Source: an uncultured Amaricoccus sp. (GTDB lineage: Bacteria > Pseudomonadota > Alphaproteobacteria > Rhodobacterales > Rhodobacteraceae). Taken from it: a stretch of DNA of 15,403 bases. Positions 8,119 through 14,961 of the stretch are shown here, piece after piece. The number at the start of each line of letters is the position of its first letter. Position 1 is the first letter of the stretch. The notes below the pieces were generated by a model that saw nothing but the letters and a program-made list of their open reading frames with translations, did not search any database and was not told where the DNA came from. The DNA lies in NCBI RefSeq assembly GCF_937858865.1, contig NZ_CALLYO010000116.1, forward strand, positions 1-15,403, read 5' to 3'. Both the position numbers and the translations under genes were made by a program.

Positions 8119-9099
8119 TCATCTCCACGTCTTGGCGTAGGCGCCGGTCGTCGTGGCCTGGCCCTCGGTCAGCCGCGCCAGCGCGCCTTCGGGCAGCGGG
8201 CGGCCCGCTTCCTGCGCCTCGACGGCGGCGCGGAAGCTGCGCACGACCTGCGCGACGTAGGCGCGCGAGCGTTGCCGTCCCTCGATCTTCAGGGCCGCGA
8301 CGCCGGCACGCGCCAGCGCCGGGATGAGGCGGGTGGCGTCGAGGCTGACCGGGTCCTCGAAGATGTGCCCGGTCTCGGCGCCGGAGGTGAAGCAGCCCTT
8401 GCAGAGCGTCGGATAGGGCGCGGGGGCGTGCTTCGGCGTGCGGTGGATGGTAAAGCCGCCGAGGCGGGCGGCGAGCTCCGGGCCTTCCTCGGCATAGGCG
8501 ACGTGGCTTGCGGGCGAGCAGACGCCGTTCATGTTGGGCGAGCGGCCGGTGGCGTAGGAGGAGAGCGAGCAGCGTCCCTCGGCCATCACGCAGAGGCCGC
8601 CGAAGACGAAGACCTCGGTCTCGACGTCGATCTCGCGGTTGATCGCGGCGATCTCCTCGACCGAGAGCACGCGCGGCAGCACCACCCGGCGCACCCCGAA
8701 GGCCTCGGTGTAGAGGTTGATCGCGTCGGGGTTGGCGGCGGCGGCCTGTACCGAGAGGTGGCGGCGCAGGCCGGGATGATGCTCGGCGGCGTGGGCGAGG
8801 AGCCCGAGGTCGGCGAGGATGACCGCGTCCGCTCCCGCCGCCTCCGCATCGGCCACCGCGCGGTGCCAGAGCGGCTCGCCGCCGGCGCGCGGGAAGGTGT
8901 TGATCGCGACCAGCACGCGGGCGCCCCGGGCATGGGCGAAGGCGACGCCCCCGGCCATTTCCTCGCGGCTGAAGTTCAGGCCGGGGAAGTTGCGCGCGTT
9001 GGTCTCGTCCGCGAAGCCGCAGTAGACCGCGTGGGCGCCGGCCGTGACGGCGGCGCGGAGCGCGGCGGGGGTGCCGGCGGGGCAGACGAGTTCCATCAT
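8119..9099 (-). CDS. ubiU: UbiU, Fe-S subunit of anaerobic ubiquinone hydroxylation (U32 peptidase-like family)
   Basis: A 326-residue U32-family protein beginning (M)MELVCPAGT. Counting from the second methionine, the cysteines fall at C169, C176, C193 and C232, identical to the reported 4Fe-4S ligand numbering of E. coli UbiU. Family blocks are clear: NARNFPGLNF, AINTF, LSVQA, LPRVLS and KIEGRQRS. It works with UbiV in O2-independent hydroxylation of the quinone ring. Both ATG 9099 (ATGA overlap with the ubiT stop) and ATG 9096 are possible; GGAG at 9110-9107 serves either. An additional cysteine follows the last ligand (LCKGC, C235 in the same numbering) where E. coli has Arg. Some U32 proteins are annotated as collagenase-like peptidases, but the ligand pattern and the ubiT/ubiV neighbours decide the call. 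Confidence 0.94.
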   Translation of the reverse strand: MMELVCPAGTPAALRAAVTAGAHAVYCGFADETNARNFPGLNFSREEMAGGVAFAHARGARVLVAINTFPRAGGEPLWHRAVADAEAAGADAVILADLGLLAHAAEHHPGLRRHLSVQAAAANPDAINLYTEAFGVRRVVLPRVLSVEEIAAINREIDVETEVFVFGGLCVMAEGRCSLSSYATGRSPNMNGVCSPASHVAYAEEGPELAARLGGFTIHRTPKHAPAPYPTLCKGCFTSGAETGHIFEDPVSLDATRLIPALARAGVAALKIEGRQRSRAYVAQVVRSFRAAVEAQEAGRPLPEGALARLTEGQATTTGAYAKTWR

Positions 9100-9635
9100 G
9101 TATAGTCTCCGGTCGGCTCGGCGCGGTGCAGGGCGAGGCCGGTGATCCGCTCGGCCAGCGCGAGCGTCCGGCGCAGCGGCGCGGCGAGCGGGCCGCTCAC
9201 CGTCGCGAGCTCCTCGGTCAGGTCGATCTCGGCGTCGTCGAGCGCGTTGCGCAGCGCCAGCACCGCCTCGGTGTCGCCCTCGATGGTCAGGTCGCGCGAG
9301 AAGAAGAGCGCGTCGCCGTCCTCGGTCCCGTGCAGCATGGCGAGGAAGGCCGCGAGCGGCCCGGCGAGCCGCGCGTCGTGCGCCGGCGGCCAGGTGCGGC
9401 GGTGGGCCGAAAGGGCGCCGGTGGCCGGGCGCAGCAGCAGCAGGAACGGCAGGTCGGTGGGGTCGATCAGGAAGCTGCGCCCGGCGTGCGGGCCCATCCG
9501 GCGCAGGATCCCGGGATGTTCCCTGGCCAGGTGGCGCACCAGCAGGCCGAGCATGGCGCCGAGCGGCGCCGGCGGCAGCGGCCCGGCGGCGAGGCGGAGC
9601 GCGGGCGGAACGCGCGGGAAGTGCGATCTGGGCAT
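9096..9635 (-). CDS. ubiT: UbiT, SCP2-domain accessory factor of anaerobic ubiquinone biosynthesis
   Basis: A 179-residue protein with an SCP2 (sterol-carrier-like) lipid-binding domain spanning roughly residues 35-140, including the conserved FFSRDLTIEGDTEAVLALRN-type segment that precedes the C-terminal helix. UbiT proteins act as lipid-binding partners needed with UbiU and UbiV for anaerobic ubiquinone synthesis. The ATG at 9635 has GAGG 5 nt upstream. It is the first gene of ubiT-ubiU-ubiV, and its stop overlaps the first ubiU ATG as ATGA. A near-consensus FNR box lies 60 bp upstream of its start, consistent with expression under low oxygen. Frames that remain open further upstream, through the FNR box, are excluded. 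Confidence 0.9.
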   Translation of the reverse strand: MPRSHFPRVPPALRLAAGPLPPAPLGAMLGLLVRHLAREHPGILRRMGPHAGRSFLIDPTDLPFLLLLRPATGALSAHRRTWPPAHDARLAGPLAAFLAMLHGTEDGDALFFSRDLTIEGDTEAVLALRNALDDAEIDLTEELATVSGPLAAPLRRTLALAERITGLALHRAEPTGDYT

Positions 9636-9660
9636 CGGATCCTCGGACCGGGTGTCCCGG

Positions 9661-9666
9661 ACGGTA
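9661..9666 (-). promoter_or_regulatory. Candidate -10 element of the ubiTUV promoter
   Basis: The minus-strand hexamer TACCGT is placed so that a transcription start near 9654 would put the FNR-box centre at -41.5, the standard class II position. Three of six bases match TATAAT. Support comes mainly from the spacing. Confidence 0.4.
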
Positions 9667-9688
9667 GGCGGTCTGCGTGCCGCTGGAC

Positions 9689-9702
9689 TTGATCCTCGTC
9701 AA
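9689..9702. promoter_or_regulatory. FNR/FnrL-type binding site in the ubiT-ubiD intergenic region
   Basis: TTGAT-CCTC-GTCAA matches the FNR consensus TTGAT-N4-ATCAA with a single mismatch. Its centre (9695.5) is 60 bp from the ubiT ATG and about 63 bp from the ubiD-like translation start, so one dimer could serve both directions. Candidate -10 elements lie at the class II distance on both sides (TACCGT, minus; TACGCC at 9725-9730, plus). It fits oxygen-responsive control of an anaerobic quinone pathway. Confidence 0.75.
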
Positions 9703-9747
9703 ACCCGCGCGCTGATGCGGCTGCTACGCCGGACCGCGTCCGTGAGC

Positions 9748-9753
9748 AGGAGG
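9748..9753 (+). promoter_or_regulatory. Ribosome-binding site that marks the ubiD-like start
   Basis: A perfect AGGAGG lies 5 nt before an ATC codon at 9759, exactly where protein homology of the UbiD-family gene begins. No ATG, GTG or TTG occurs in that frame between the stop at 9690-9692 and the GTG at 9846. The site therefore points to ATC as initiator, or to a base change in an original ATG. Confidence 0.6.
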
Positions 9754-9758
9754 CCGCC

Positions 9759-11324
9759 ATCCGCAGTCTGCCGGTCTTCCCCGACCTGCGCGCCTTTCTC
9801 GGCTGGGCCGAGGGGCGCGGCGAGCTGCTGCGCCTGTCCGAGCCGGTGGCGCTGCGGCACGAGATGACGGCCGTGCAGCTCGCCTGCCTGCGCGCCGGCG
9901 GGCCGGTGCTGCGCTTCGACGCGGCGCGGCACGGCGACGGGCGGCCGGCGGCGATGCCGGTGCTGGCCAATCTCTTCGGGACGCCGGAGCGGGTGGCGGC
10001 GGGGATGGGCCTCGCGCTCGACGAGGTTCCGGCCTTCGGCGCGTTCCTCGCCGCGCTGCGCAGCCCGCCGCCGGTGGACGGGATGCGCGATGCGCTGTCG
10101 CGTTGGCCGCTGCTGAAGGCGGCGCTGGCGACGCGGCCGCGCGTCCTGCCCCGGGGGCCGGCGCAGGAGGTCGCGGCCGGGGCGGACCTGACGCGCCTGC
10201 CGGTGCAGACGCCCTGGCCGGGCGATGCCGGCCCGCTGATCACCTGGCCGGTCGTCGTCACCCGCCCGCACGGTTCGGAGGCGGCGCAGACCGGCCGCTA
10301 CAATCTCGGCGTCTACCGGGCGCAGGTGCTCGGGCCGGACCGGCTGATCCTGCGCTGGCTCGCGCATCGCGGCGGCGCCGCGCATGCCCGCGGCTGGGCG
10401 GCGGCGGGCGAGCCGATGCCGGTGGCGGTGGTGCTCGGCGCCGATCCGGCGACGCTCCTCTCCGCCGCGCTGCCGCTGCCCGAGACGGTGTCGGAGCTCT
10501 CCTTCTCCGGCGTGCTGCGCGGCAGCCGGACCGAGGTGGCGCCGGCGCGCAGCGTGCCGCTGATGGTGCCCGCCCACGCCGAGATCGTGATCGAGGGCTG
10601 GGTGCATCCCGGCGAGACGGCGCCGGAAGGGCCGTTCGGCGACCATACCGGCTATTACAACGCTGTGGAGCCCTTCCCGGTGATGCGGGTCTCGGCGATC
10701 ACCGAGCGCCGCGATCCGCTCTATCTCACCACGGTCACCGGGCGCCCGCCGGACGAGCCCGCGGTGATCGGCGAGGTGTTCAACACGCTCGCGCTGCCGC
10801 TGATCCGCGCCCAGATCCCGGAGCTGCGCGACCTCTGGCTGCCGCCGGCCGCCTGCTCCTACCGGATCGCGGTGGTGCAGATCGCCAAACGCTACCCGGG
10901 CCAGGCGCGGCGGGTGATGCTGGCGCTCTGGGGGATGCTGGCGCAATTCTCCTACACCAAGATGATCGTGGTGGTGGACGAGGACATCGACCCGCGCGAC
11001 TGGGACGACGTCGCCTGGGCGATGTCGACGCGGATGGATCCGGCGCGGGACGTGGTGGTGCTCGACGGCACGCCGATGGACTATCTCGATTTCGCCAGCC
11101 CGCGCGCCGGGCTGGCCGGCAAGCTCGGCATCGACGCGACGACCAAGATCGGCGCCGAGACCGAGCGGGAATGGGGAAGGGTGATGGCGCTCGACCCCGC
11201 GCACGAGGCCCGCGCGGCCGAGATCCTGGCGCGGCACCTGCCGGGCAGCGGGGCGGGGCAAGCGCGCGCCGACGATCCGCGGCGTCTCCGGCGCGCGGAG
11301 ACGGCCGGTCCCGCTTCGGTCTGA
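9759..11324 (+). CDS. ubiD: UbiD-family prFMN-dependent decarboxylase, apparent ATC start
   Basis: A protein of 521 residues if read from ATC 9759, or 492 from GTG 9846. The reading before 9846 (xRSLPVFPDLRAFLGWAEG, then RGELLRL) is the normal N-terminus of the family, so the GTG start would be truncated. UbiD hallmarks are present: NLGVYRAQV with RWLAHRGGAAH (prFMN/metal-binding half), and the E-rich catalytic block IEGWVHPGE...EGPFGDHTGYY. The family decarboxylates aromatic or unsaturated acids with prenylated FMN; UbiD proper acts on 3-polyprenyl-4-hydroxybenzoate. Divergence from ubiTUV across a shared FNR box suggests the ubiquinone role, but other UbiD-family substrates are not excluded, and no UbiX flavin prenyltransferase is in the window. 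The stop lies 18 bp from the end of the convergent LysR gene. Confidence 0.85.
   Translation: MRSLPVFPDLRAFLGWAEGRGELLRLSEPVALRHEMTAVQLACLRAGGPVLRFDAARHGDGRPAAMPVLANLFGTPERVAAGMGLALDEVPAFGAFLAALRSPPPVDGMRDALSRWPLLKAALATRPRVLPRGPAQEVAAGADLTRLPVQTPWPGDAGPLITWPVVVTRPHGSEAAQTGRYNLGVYRAQVLGPDRLILRWLAHRGGAAHARGWAAAGEPMPVAVVLGADPATLLSAALPLPETVSELSFSGVLRGSRTEVAPARSVPLMVPAHAEIVIEGWVHPGETAPEGPFGDHTGYYNAVEPFPVMRVSAITERRDPLYLTTVTGRPPDEPAVIGEVFNTLALPLIRAQIPELRDLWLPPAACSYRIAVVQIAKRYPGQARRVMLALWGMLAQFSYTKMIVVVDEDIDPRDWDDVAWAMSTRMDPARDVVVLDGTPMDYLDFASPRAGLAGKLGIDATTKIGAETEREWGRVMALDPAHEARAAEILARHLPGSGAGQARADDPRRLRRAETAGPASV
11283..11303. terminator. Hairpin in the 3' end of the ubiD-like gene
   Basis: An 8-bp perfect inverted repeat (CGTCTCCG and CGGAGACG, loop GCGCG) lies inside the last 14 codons of the ubiD-like gene and about 40 bp past the end of the convergent LysR gene. 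It could attenuate transcription from either side. There is no T-run, so the call is tentative. Confidence 0.3.
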
Positions 11325-11342
11325 CGGCCCCGCCTCTTGCGG

Positions 11343-12257
11343 CTACCGGCCGGTGAAGTCCGCCTGGGCTTCGCGGACCGCCTCGGTCAGGAAGTCGGCG
11401 GCGGCGCGGACGCGGGCGACGTCGCGCAGGTTCTCGTGGATCGCCAGCCAGTAGGAGCGGACGGTGCAGAGCTTCGGCAGGACGCGGACGAGGCCGCGGC
11501 CGCGGGTGAGATAGTCGTGCAGCGCGCCGATGCCGGCGCCGGCGCCGACCGCCTCGACCTGCCCGATGGCGCTGGTGATCTCGACCGACGAGCGCCAGCC
11601 GCGCAGGAACTCGGCCGCGTAGTTGAGGGCGGGCGCGGCGATCAGATCCTCGACGTAGCCGACGAGGCGGTGGCGGGCGAGGTCGGCCGGCTCCACCGGT
11701 GCGGGATGGGCGGCGAGGTAGGCGGGGGAGGCGTAGAGGCCGAGGCTGTAGTCGGTCAGCTTGCGGGCGACGAGCCGGCCCTTCTCGGGGCGCCCCACCA
11801 TCACCGCGAGGTCGGCCTCGCGGCGGGAGAGGGAGAAGCCGCGCGGGGTCGGGACGAGCTGGACGGTCAGGTCCGGGTGCCGGTCGGCGAGGCGGGCAAG
11901 GCGCGGGGCGAGGAAGCCGACGCCGAAGCCGTCCGGGGCGCCGATCCGCACGACGCCGGCGGCAGCCGCCCCGGCGCCCTGCAGCCGGGCCTGGACGGCG
12001 AGCATCTCGGTCTCCACCCGCTCGAGCGTCTCGAGGAGCGCCTGGCCAGCGTCGGTCAGCTCCGAGCCGTGGGTGCGGCGGACGAGCAGCTTGGCGCCGA
12101 GCGCGGCCTCGAGGGCGGCGACGCGGCGGGAGAGGGTCGCCTGGTTGACGCCGAGCCTGCGCGACGCGCCGAGCATCTGGCCGGCGCGGGCGACGGCGAG
12201 GAACATGCGGGTGTCGTCCCAGTCGAGCCGGCCCGGTGCGAATGCGCCTTCGTGCAT
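11343..12257 (-). CDS. LysR-family transcriptional regulator, probable regulator of mmsA
   Basis: A 304-residue protein with an N-terminal winged helix-turn-helix (about residues 14-72: [32 protein letters not shown], then [15 protein letters not shown]) and a periplasmic-binding-protein-like effector domain (about 95-300). The substrate-binding part has the usual [10 protein letters not shown] start and a YASPAYL strand. The ATG at 12257 has GAGG 7 nt upstream. It is divergent from mmsA across 76 bp, the classic arrangement in which a LysR regulator controls the adjacent target and its own gene. The inducer is probably an intermediate of valine or inositol degradation; that is inference from context. 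Confidence 0.92.
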   Translation of the reverse strand: MHEGAFAPGRLDWDDTRMFLAVARAGQMLGASRRLGVNQATLSRRVAALEAALGAKLLVRRTHGSELTDAGQALLETLERVETEMLAVQARLQGAGAAAAGVVRIGAPDGFGVGFLAPRLARLADRHPDLTVQLVPTPRGFSLSRREADLAVMVGRPEKGRLVARKLTDYSLGLYASPAYLAAHPAPVEPADLARHRLVGYVEDLIAAPALNYAAEFLRGWRSSVEITSAIGQVEAVGAGAGIGALHDYLTRGRGLVRVLPKLCTVRSYWLAIHENLRDVARVRAAADFLTEAVREAQADFTGR

Positions 12258-12333
12258 ATCAGATCCTCATGCGAGGCGGTTGCTATTCGTGTCTTACAAT
12301 GCGACCTCAGCCACAGCAAACATGGAGGAAGCG
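12258..12333. promoter_or_regulatory. LysR-mmsA divergent promoter region
   Basis: This 76-bp interval is less GC-rich than the flanking genes. It holds a plus-strand -10-like TACAAT (12295-12300) with no matching -35 at 17 bp, which suits an activator-dependent promoter for mmsA. A stretch with TTG and CAA ends (12280-12299) could be part of a LysR site, but the dyad is imperfect. Confidence 0.35.
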
Positions 12334-13833
12334 ATGACCGATCTCAGCCACTATGTCTCGGGGGAGCGGGTGCCGGGCCGCTCGGGGCGTTTCGCCGACG
12401 TGTTCAACCCGGCGACCGGCGCGTCGGAGACGCGGGTGCCGCTGGCTTCGGTCGAGGAGGTCGGCGCGGTCGTCGCGGCGGCGAAGGCCGCCTGGCCGGC
12501 CTGGGCGAAGACGCCGCCGCTGCGGCGCGCGCGCATCCTCGACCGGTTCAAGTTCCTGCTGCAGGAGAACGCCGATCGGATCGCCGAGCTGATCTCGGCC
12601 GAGCACGGCAAGACCCACGACGACGCGCTGGGCGAGGTGACCCGCGGGCTCGAGGTGGTGGAGTTCGCGGTCGGCATCCCGCACCTGCTGAAGGGCGAGG
12701 TTACGGAGAATGTCGGGACCAACGTGGACAGCCACTCGCTCAGGCAGCCGCTCGGGGTGGTGGCGGGGATCACGCCGTTCAACTTCCCCTGCATGGTGCC
12801 GATGTGGATGTTCCCGGTCGCGCTCGCCTGCGGCAACACCTTCGTGCTGAAGCCCTCGGAGCGGGATCCGTCAGCGTCGCTCCTCATCGCCGAGCTGCTG
12901 ACCCGGGCGGGCCTGCCGGCGGGCGTCTTCAACGTGGTGAACGGCGACAAGGAGGCGGTCGACGCGCTGCTGACGCACCCGGACGTCAAGGCGGTGAGCT
13001 TCGTCGGCTCGACGCCGATCGCGCGCTACATCTATGCGACCGGCACCGCGGCCGGCAAGCGGGTGCAGGCGCTGGGCGGGGCGAAGAACCACGCGATCAT
13101 CATGCCGGACGCCGACATCGACATGGCGGTGGGGGCGCTGATGGGCGCGGCCTACGGGTCGGCCGGGGAGCGCTGCATGGCGATCTCGGTGGCGGTGCCG
13201 GTCGGCGAGGAGACGGCGAACCGGCTGATCGAGAAGCTGGTGCCGAAGATCGAGGCGCTGAAGATCGGGCCGGCGAGCGACCGGTCGTCGGAGATGGGGC
13301 CGCTGGTCACGGCGCAGCACCTCGCCAAGGTGAAGGGCTACATCGACCAGGGCGAGAAGGAAGGTGCCAAGGTCGTCGTCGACGGACGCGGCTTCAAGGC
13401 GCCGCAGGGCTACGAGGGCGGCTATTTCGTCGGCGGCACGCTGCTCGACGGGGTGACGCCGGACATGACGGTCTGGAAGGAGGAGATCTTCGGGCCGGTG
13501 CTGTCGGTGGTGCGGGCGACGAACTACCAGGATGCGGTCGATCTCGTCGGGCAGCACGAGTACGGCAACGGCGTGGCGGTATTCACCCGTGATGGTGACG
13601 CGGCGCGGGCCTTCGCGCACGACATCGAGGTGGGGATGGTGGGCGTGAACGTGCCGATCCCGGTGCCGATGGCGTTCCACTCGTTCGGCGGCTGGAAGGC
13701 GTCGCTCTTCGGCGACCACCATATGCACGGGCCGGAGGGGGTGCGCTTCTACACCCGGCTGAAGACGATCACCACGCGCTGGCCCACGGGGATGCGCGCC
13801 GAGGCGGAGTTCGTCATGCCGACGATGGGGTGA
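12334..13833 (+). CDS. mmsA: Methylmalonate-semialdehyde dehydrogenase (CoA-acylating)
   Basis: A 499-residue aldehyde dehydrogenase-fold enzyme of the normal MmsA/IolA length. The catalytic cysteine is C281 in GSAGERCMA, the oxyanion asparagine is N150 in [10 protein letters not shown], and the cofactor-binding lysine is K173 in LKPSERDPS. The general-base glutamate of hydrolytic ALDHs is replaced (ALGGAKNH, A246), as expected for the CoA-acylating methylmalonate-semialdehyde branch. It converts methylmalonate semialdehyde to propionyl-CoA in valine catabolism, or malonate semialdehyde to acetyl-CoA in inositol/beta-alanine routes. The start at 12334 is preferred over the in-frame ATG at 12322 because the ribosome site GGAGGAA (12324-12330) lies between them. 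A strong hairpin follows the stop. Partner valine-pathway genes (mmsB, acyl-CoA dehydrogenase) are not in the window. Confidence 0.95.
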   Translation: MTDLSHYVSGERVPGRSGRFADVFNPATGASETRVPLASVEEVGAVVAAAKAAWPAWAKTPPLRRARILDRFKFLLQENADRIAELISAEHGKTHDDALGEVTRGLEVVEFAVGIPHLLKGEVTENVGTNVDSHSLRQPLGVVAGITPFNFPCMVPMWMFPVALACGNTFVLKPSERDPSASLLIAELLTRAGLPAGVFNVVNGDKEAVDALLTHPDVKAVSFVGSTPIARYIYATGTAAGKRVQALGGAKNHAIIMPDADIDMAVGALMGAAYGSAGERCMAISVAVPVGEETANRLIEKLVPKIEALKIGPASDRSSEMGPLVTAQHLAKVKGYIDQGEKEGAKVVVDGRGFKAPQGYEGGYFVGGTLLDGVTPDMTVWKEEIFGPVLSVVRATNYQDAVDLVGQHEYGNGVAVFTRDGDAARAFAHDIEVGMVGVNVPIPVPMAFHSFGGWKASLFGDHHMHGPEGVRFYTRLKTITTRWPTGMRAEAEFVMPTMG

Positions 13834-13854
13834 CCGTTGCCGGAGGGAATGCAA

Positions 13855-13884
13855 GGGGGTCCGCGCCGATCGGCGCGGGCCCCC
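13855..13884 (+). terminator. Rho-independent-type terminator of mmsA
   Basis: A nearly perfect stem of 14 bp: GGGGG, a T:G wobble position, and CCGCGCCG pairing with CGGCGCGG and CCCCC, around an AT centre. It begins 22 bp after the mmsA stop and is followed by ATTTC. The T-run is short, but the stem is very stable. Confidence 0.7.
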
Positions 13885-13935
13885 ATTTCGCATGAGGGGG
13901 CGGTGCGGGCGATCCTCGTCCTGCCGCACATTTCC

Positions 13936-13964
13936 TTCACGATCGGGCGGCCGGCGGCTATCGT
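13936..13964 (+). promoter_or_regulatory. Sigma70-like promoter for the response regulator
   Basis: A -35 hexamer TTCACG (13936-13941) and a -10 hexamer TATCGT (13959-13964) are separated by 17 bp, 30 bp before the GTG start. The position fits a short leader with the GGGAGG ribosome site at 13983-13988. Confidence 0.5.
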
Positions 13965-13993
13965 TGCGGGAAAGGGACGGTCGGGAGGGTGGG

Positions 13994-14665
13994 GTGCGGC
14001 TGCTTCTCGTCGAGGACACCGAGGACGTGGCGGAGGCGATCGTGGCGTCCTTCGTGCACCGGGGGGATGCGATCGACTGGGTCGATACGGTGGAGGGGGC
14101 CGGCGACATGCTGGCGGTGAACGACTATGAGGTCGTCATCCTCGACATCAACCTGCCGGACGGGGAGGGGACGGAGGTGCTGCGGCGGCTGAGGCGGCAG
14201 CGCAAGCCGACGCCGGTCTTGATGCTGACGGCGCGGATGGCGGTCGAGGACCGGGTGGCGGCGCTCGACATCGGGGCGGACGACTATCTGGTGAAGCCGT
14301 TCGACCTGCGCGAGCTGCAGGCGCGGGTGCGGGCGCTCGGGCGGCGGGCGGGGCCGGACCGCAGCGGGGTGATCGAGTTCGGCAGCCTGGCGCTCGACCC
14401 GGCCGGGCGGGTGGCGAGCTGCGGCGGGGCGCCGCTGCAGCTGACGCGGCGGGAGTTCAGCCTGCTCGAGGCGCTGATGGCCAACCGCAGCCGGGTCATG
14501 CCGAAGGAGCGGCTCTTCGACCGGATGTTCTCGATGGACGAGGAGGAGGTCGGGCTGAACGCGATCGAGACCTATGTCGCCCGGCTGCGGCGCAAGCTCG
14601 AGGGGAGCGGGGTCGCCATCCGGACGCTGCGCGGGCTCGGCTATCAGCTGGTCAGGGTGGATTGA
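13994..14665 (+). CDS. OmpR-family two-component response regulator
   Basis: A 223-residue protein starting at GTG. The receiver domain (1-115) has the full phosphorylation site: acidic pair E7-D8, phosphoacceptor D51 in ILDINLPDGEG, T79 in MLTAR, and K101 in YLVKPFD. The C-terminal winged helix (about 127-222) contains LTRREFSLLEALMANRSRVMP-type recognition structure and the NAIETYVARLRRKL segment typical of OmpR/PhoB regulators. The GTG at 13994 is chosen because GGGAGG lies 5 nt upstream and the family N-terminus (MRLLLVEDTED) starts there; the frame opening at 13892 would add an unrelated basic extension. No histidine kinase gene lies beside it within the window, so it is an orphan locally. 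Its regulon cannot be told from sequence. Confidence 0.93.
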   Translation: MRLLLVEDTEDVAEAIVASFVHRGDAIDWVDTVEGAGDMLAVNDYEVVILDINLPDGEGTEVLRRLRRQRKPTPVLMLTARMAVEDRVAALDIGADDYLVKPFDLRELQARVRALGRRAGPDRSGVIEFGSLALDPAGRVASCGGAPLQLTRREFSLLEALMANRSRVMPKERLFDRMFSMDEEEVGLNAIETYVARLRRKLEGSGVAIRTLRGLGYQLVRVD

Positions 14666-14676
14666 TCGGCCCGGGA

Positions 14677-14714
14677 TGCCCGATCGGGCACGGGGTGGGC
14701 ACGCGTGCCCACCC
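14677..14714 (+). terminator. Tandem palindromes ending the response-regulator gene
   Basis: A perfect 14-bp palindrome (TGCCCGATCGGGCA, 14677-14690) is followed at once by a perfect 22-bp palindrome (arms GGGTGGGC at 14693-14700 and GCCCACCC at 14707-14714 around ACGCGT). The second is followed, after a short GC stretch, by TTGTTT. Together they probably terminate transcription from the gene ending 11 bp upstream. Confidence 0.6.
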
Positions 14715-14961
14715 GGTCGGACCCCTTGTTTCATTGGGTTCTCCGGCTTTCTCTTAACCCGATGGCAATAGTGGTTAACGGTGTCCGGCCGCGCCGCCCG
14801 GCCGGCGAACGTCTGACGCATGCCCGCGCGATGGACCGCTTCCGACAGCGCCATGACAGGTTCGTCGGCTGAATGACCCGTCGGGGGAGGCGCGCCGGTG
14901 CGCGTGATTCGCCTGCGCGGCAAGGGGCCGCGCTTCCGAACGGACGCATCGAGGAGCCGCC
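14715..14961. other. Leader region of the terC-like gene, no gene seen
   Basis: About 247 bp between the tandem palindromes and terC. It holds an inverted repeat TTAACC-N13-GGTTAA (14754-14778) and only a 36-codon ATG frame from 14762 without a ribosome site, which I do not call. TerC genes are sometimes preceded by a manganese-sensing yybP-ykoY riboswitch, but I could not recognise its conserved core here. No confident promoter was found. Confidence 0.4.

Noticed and set aside
9100..9702. Extended ubiU frame running back through ubiT
   Set aside because: The extension is a shifted-frame reading of ubiT, rich in Arg/Pro/Ala. UbiU homology starts at the MMELVCPAG segment.
14762..14872. Small 36-codon ORF in the terC leader
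   Set aside because: No ribosome site, and the Arg-rich composition resembles random GC-rich sequence.
14715..14961. Manganese riboswitch (yybP-ykoY) before terC
   Set aside because: Suspected from gene context, but the conserved core could not be found by eye. A covariance-model search would decide; a significant hit would overturn this rejection.
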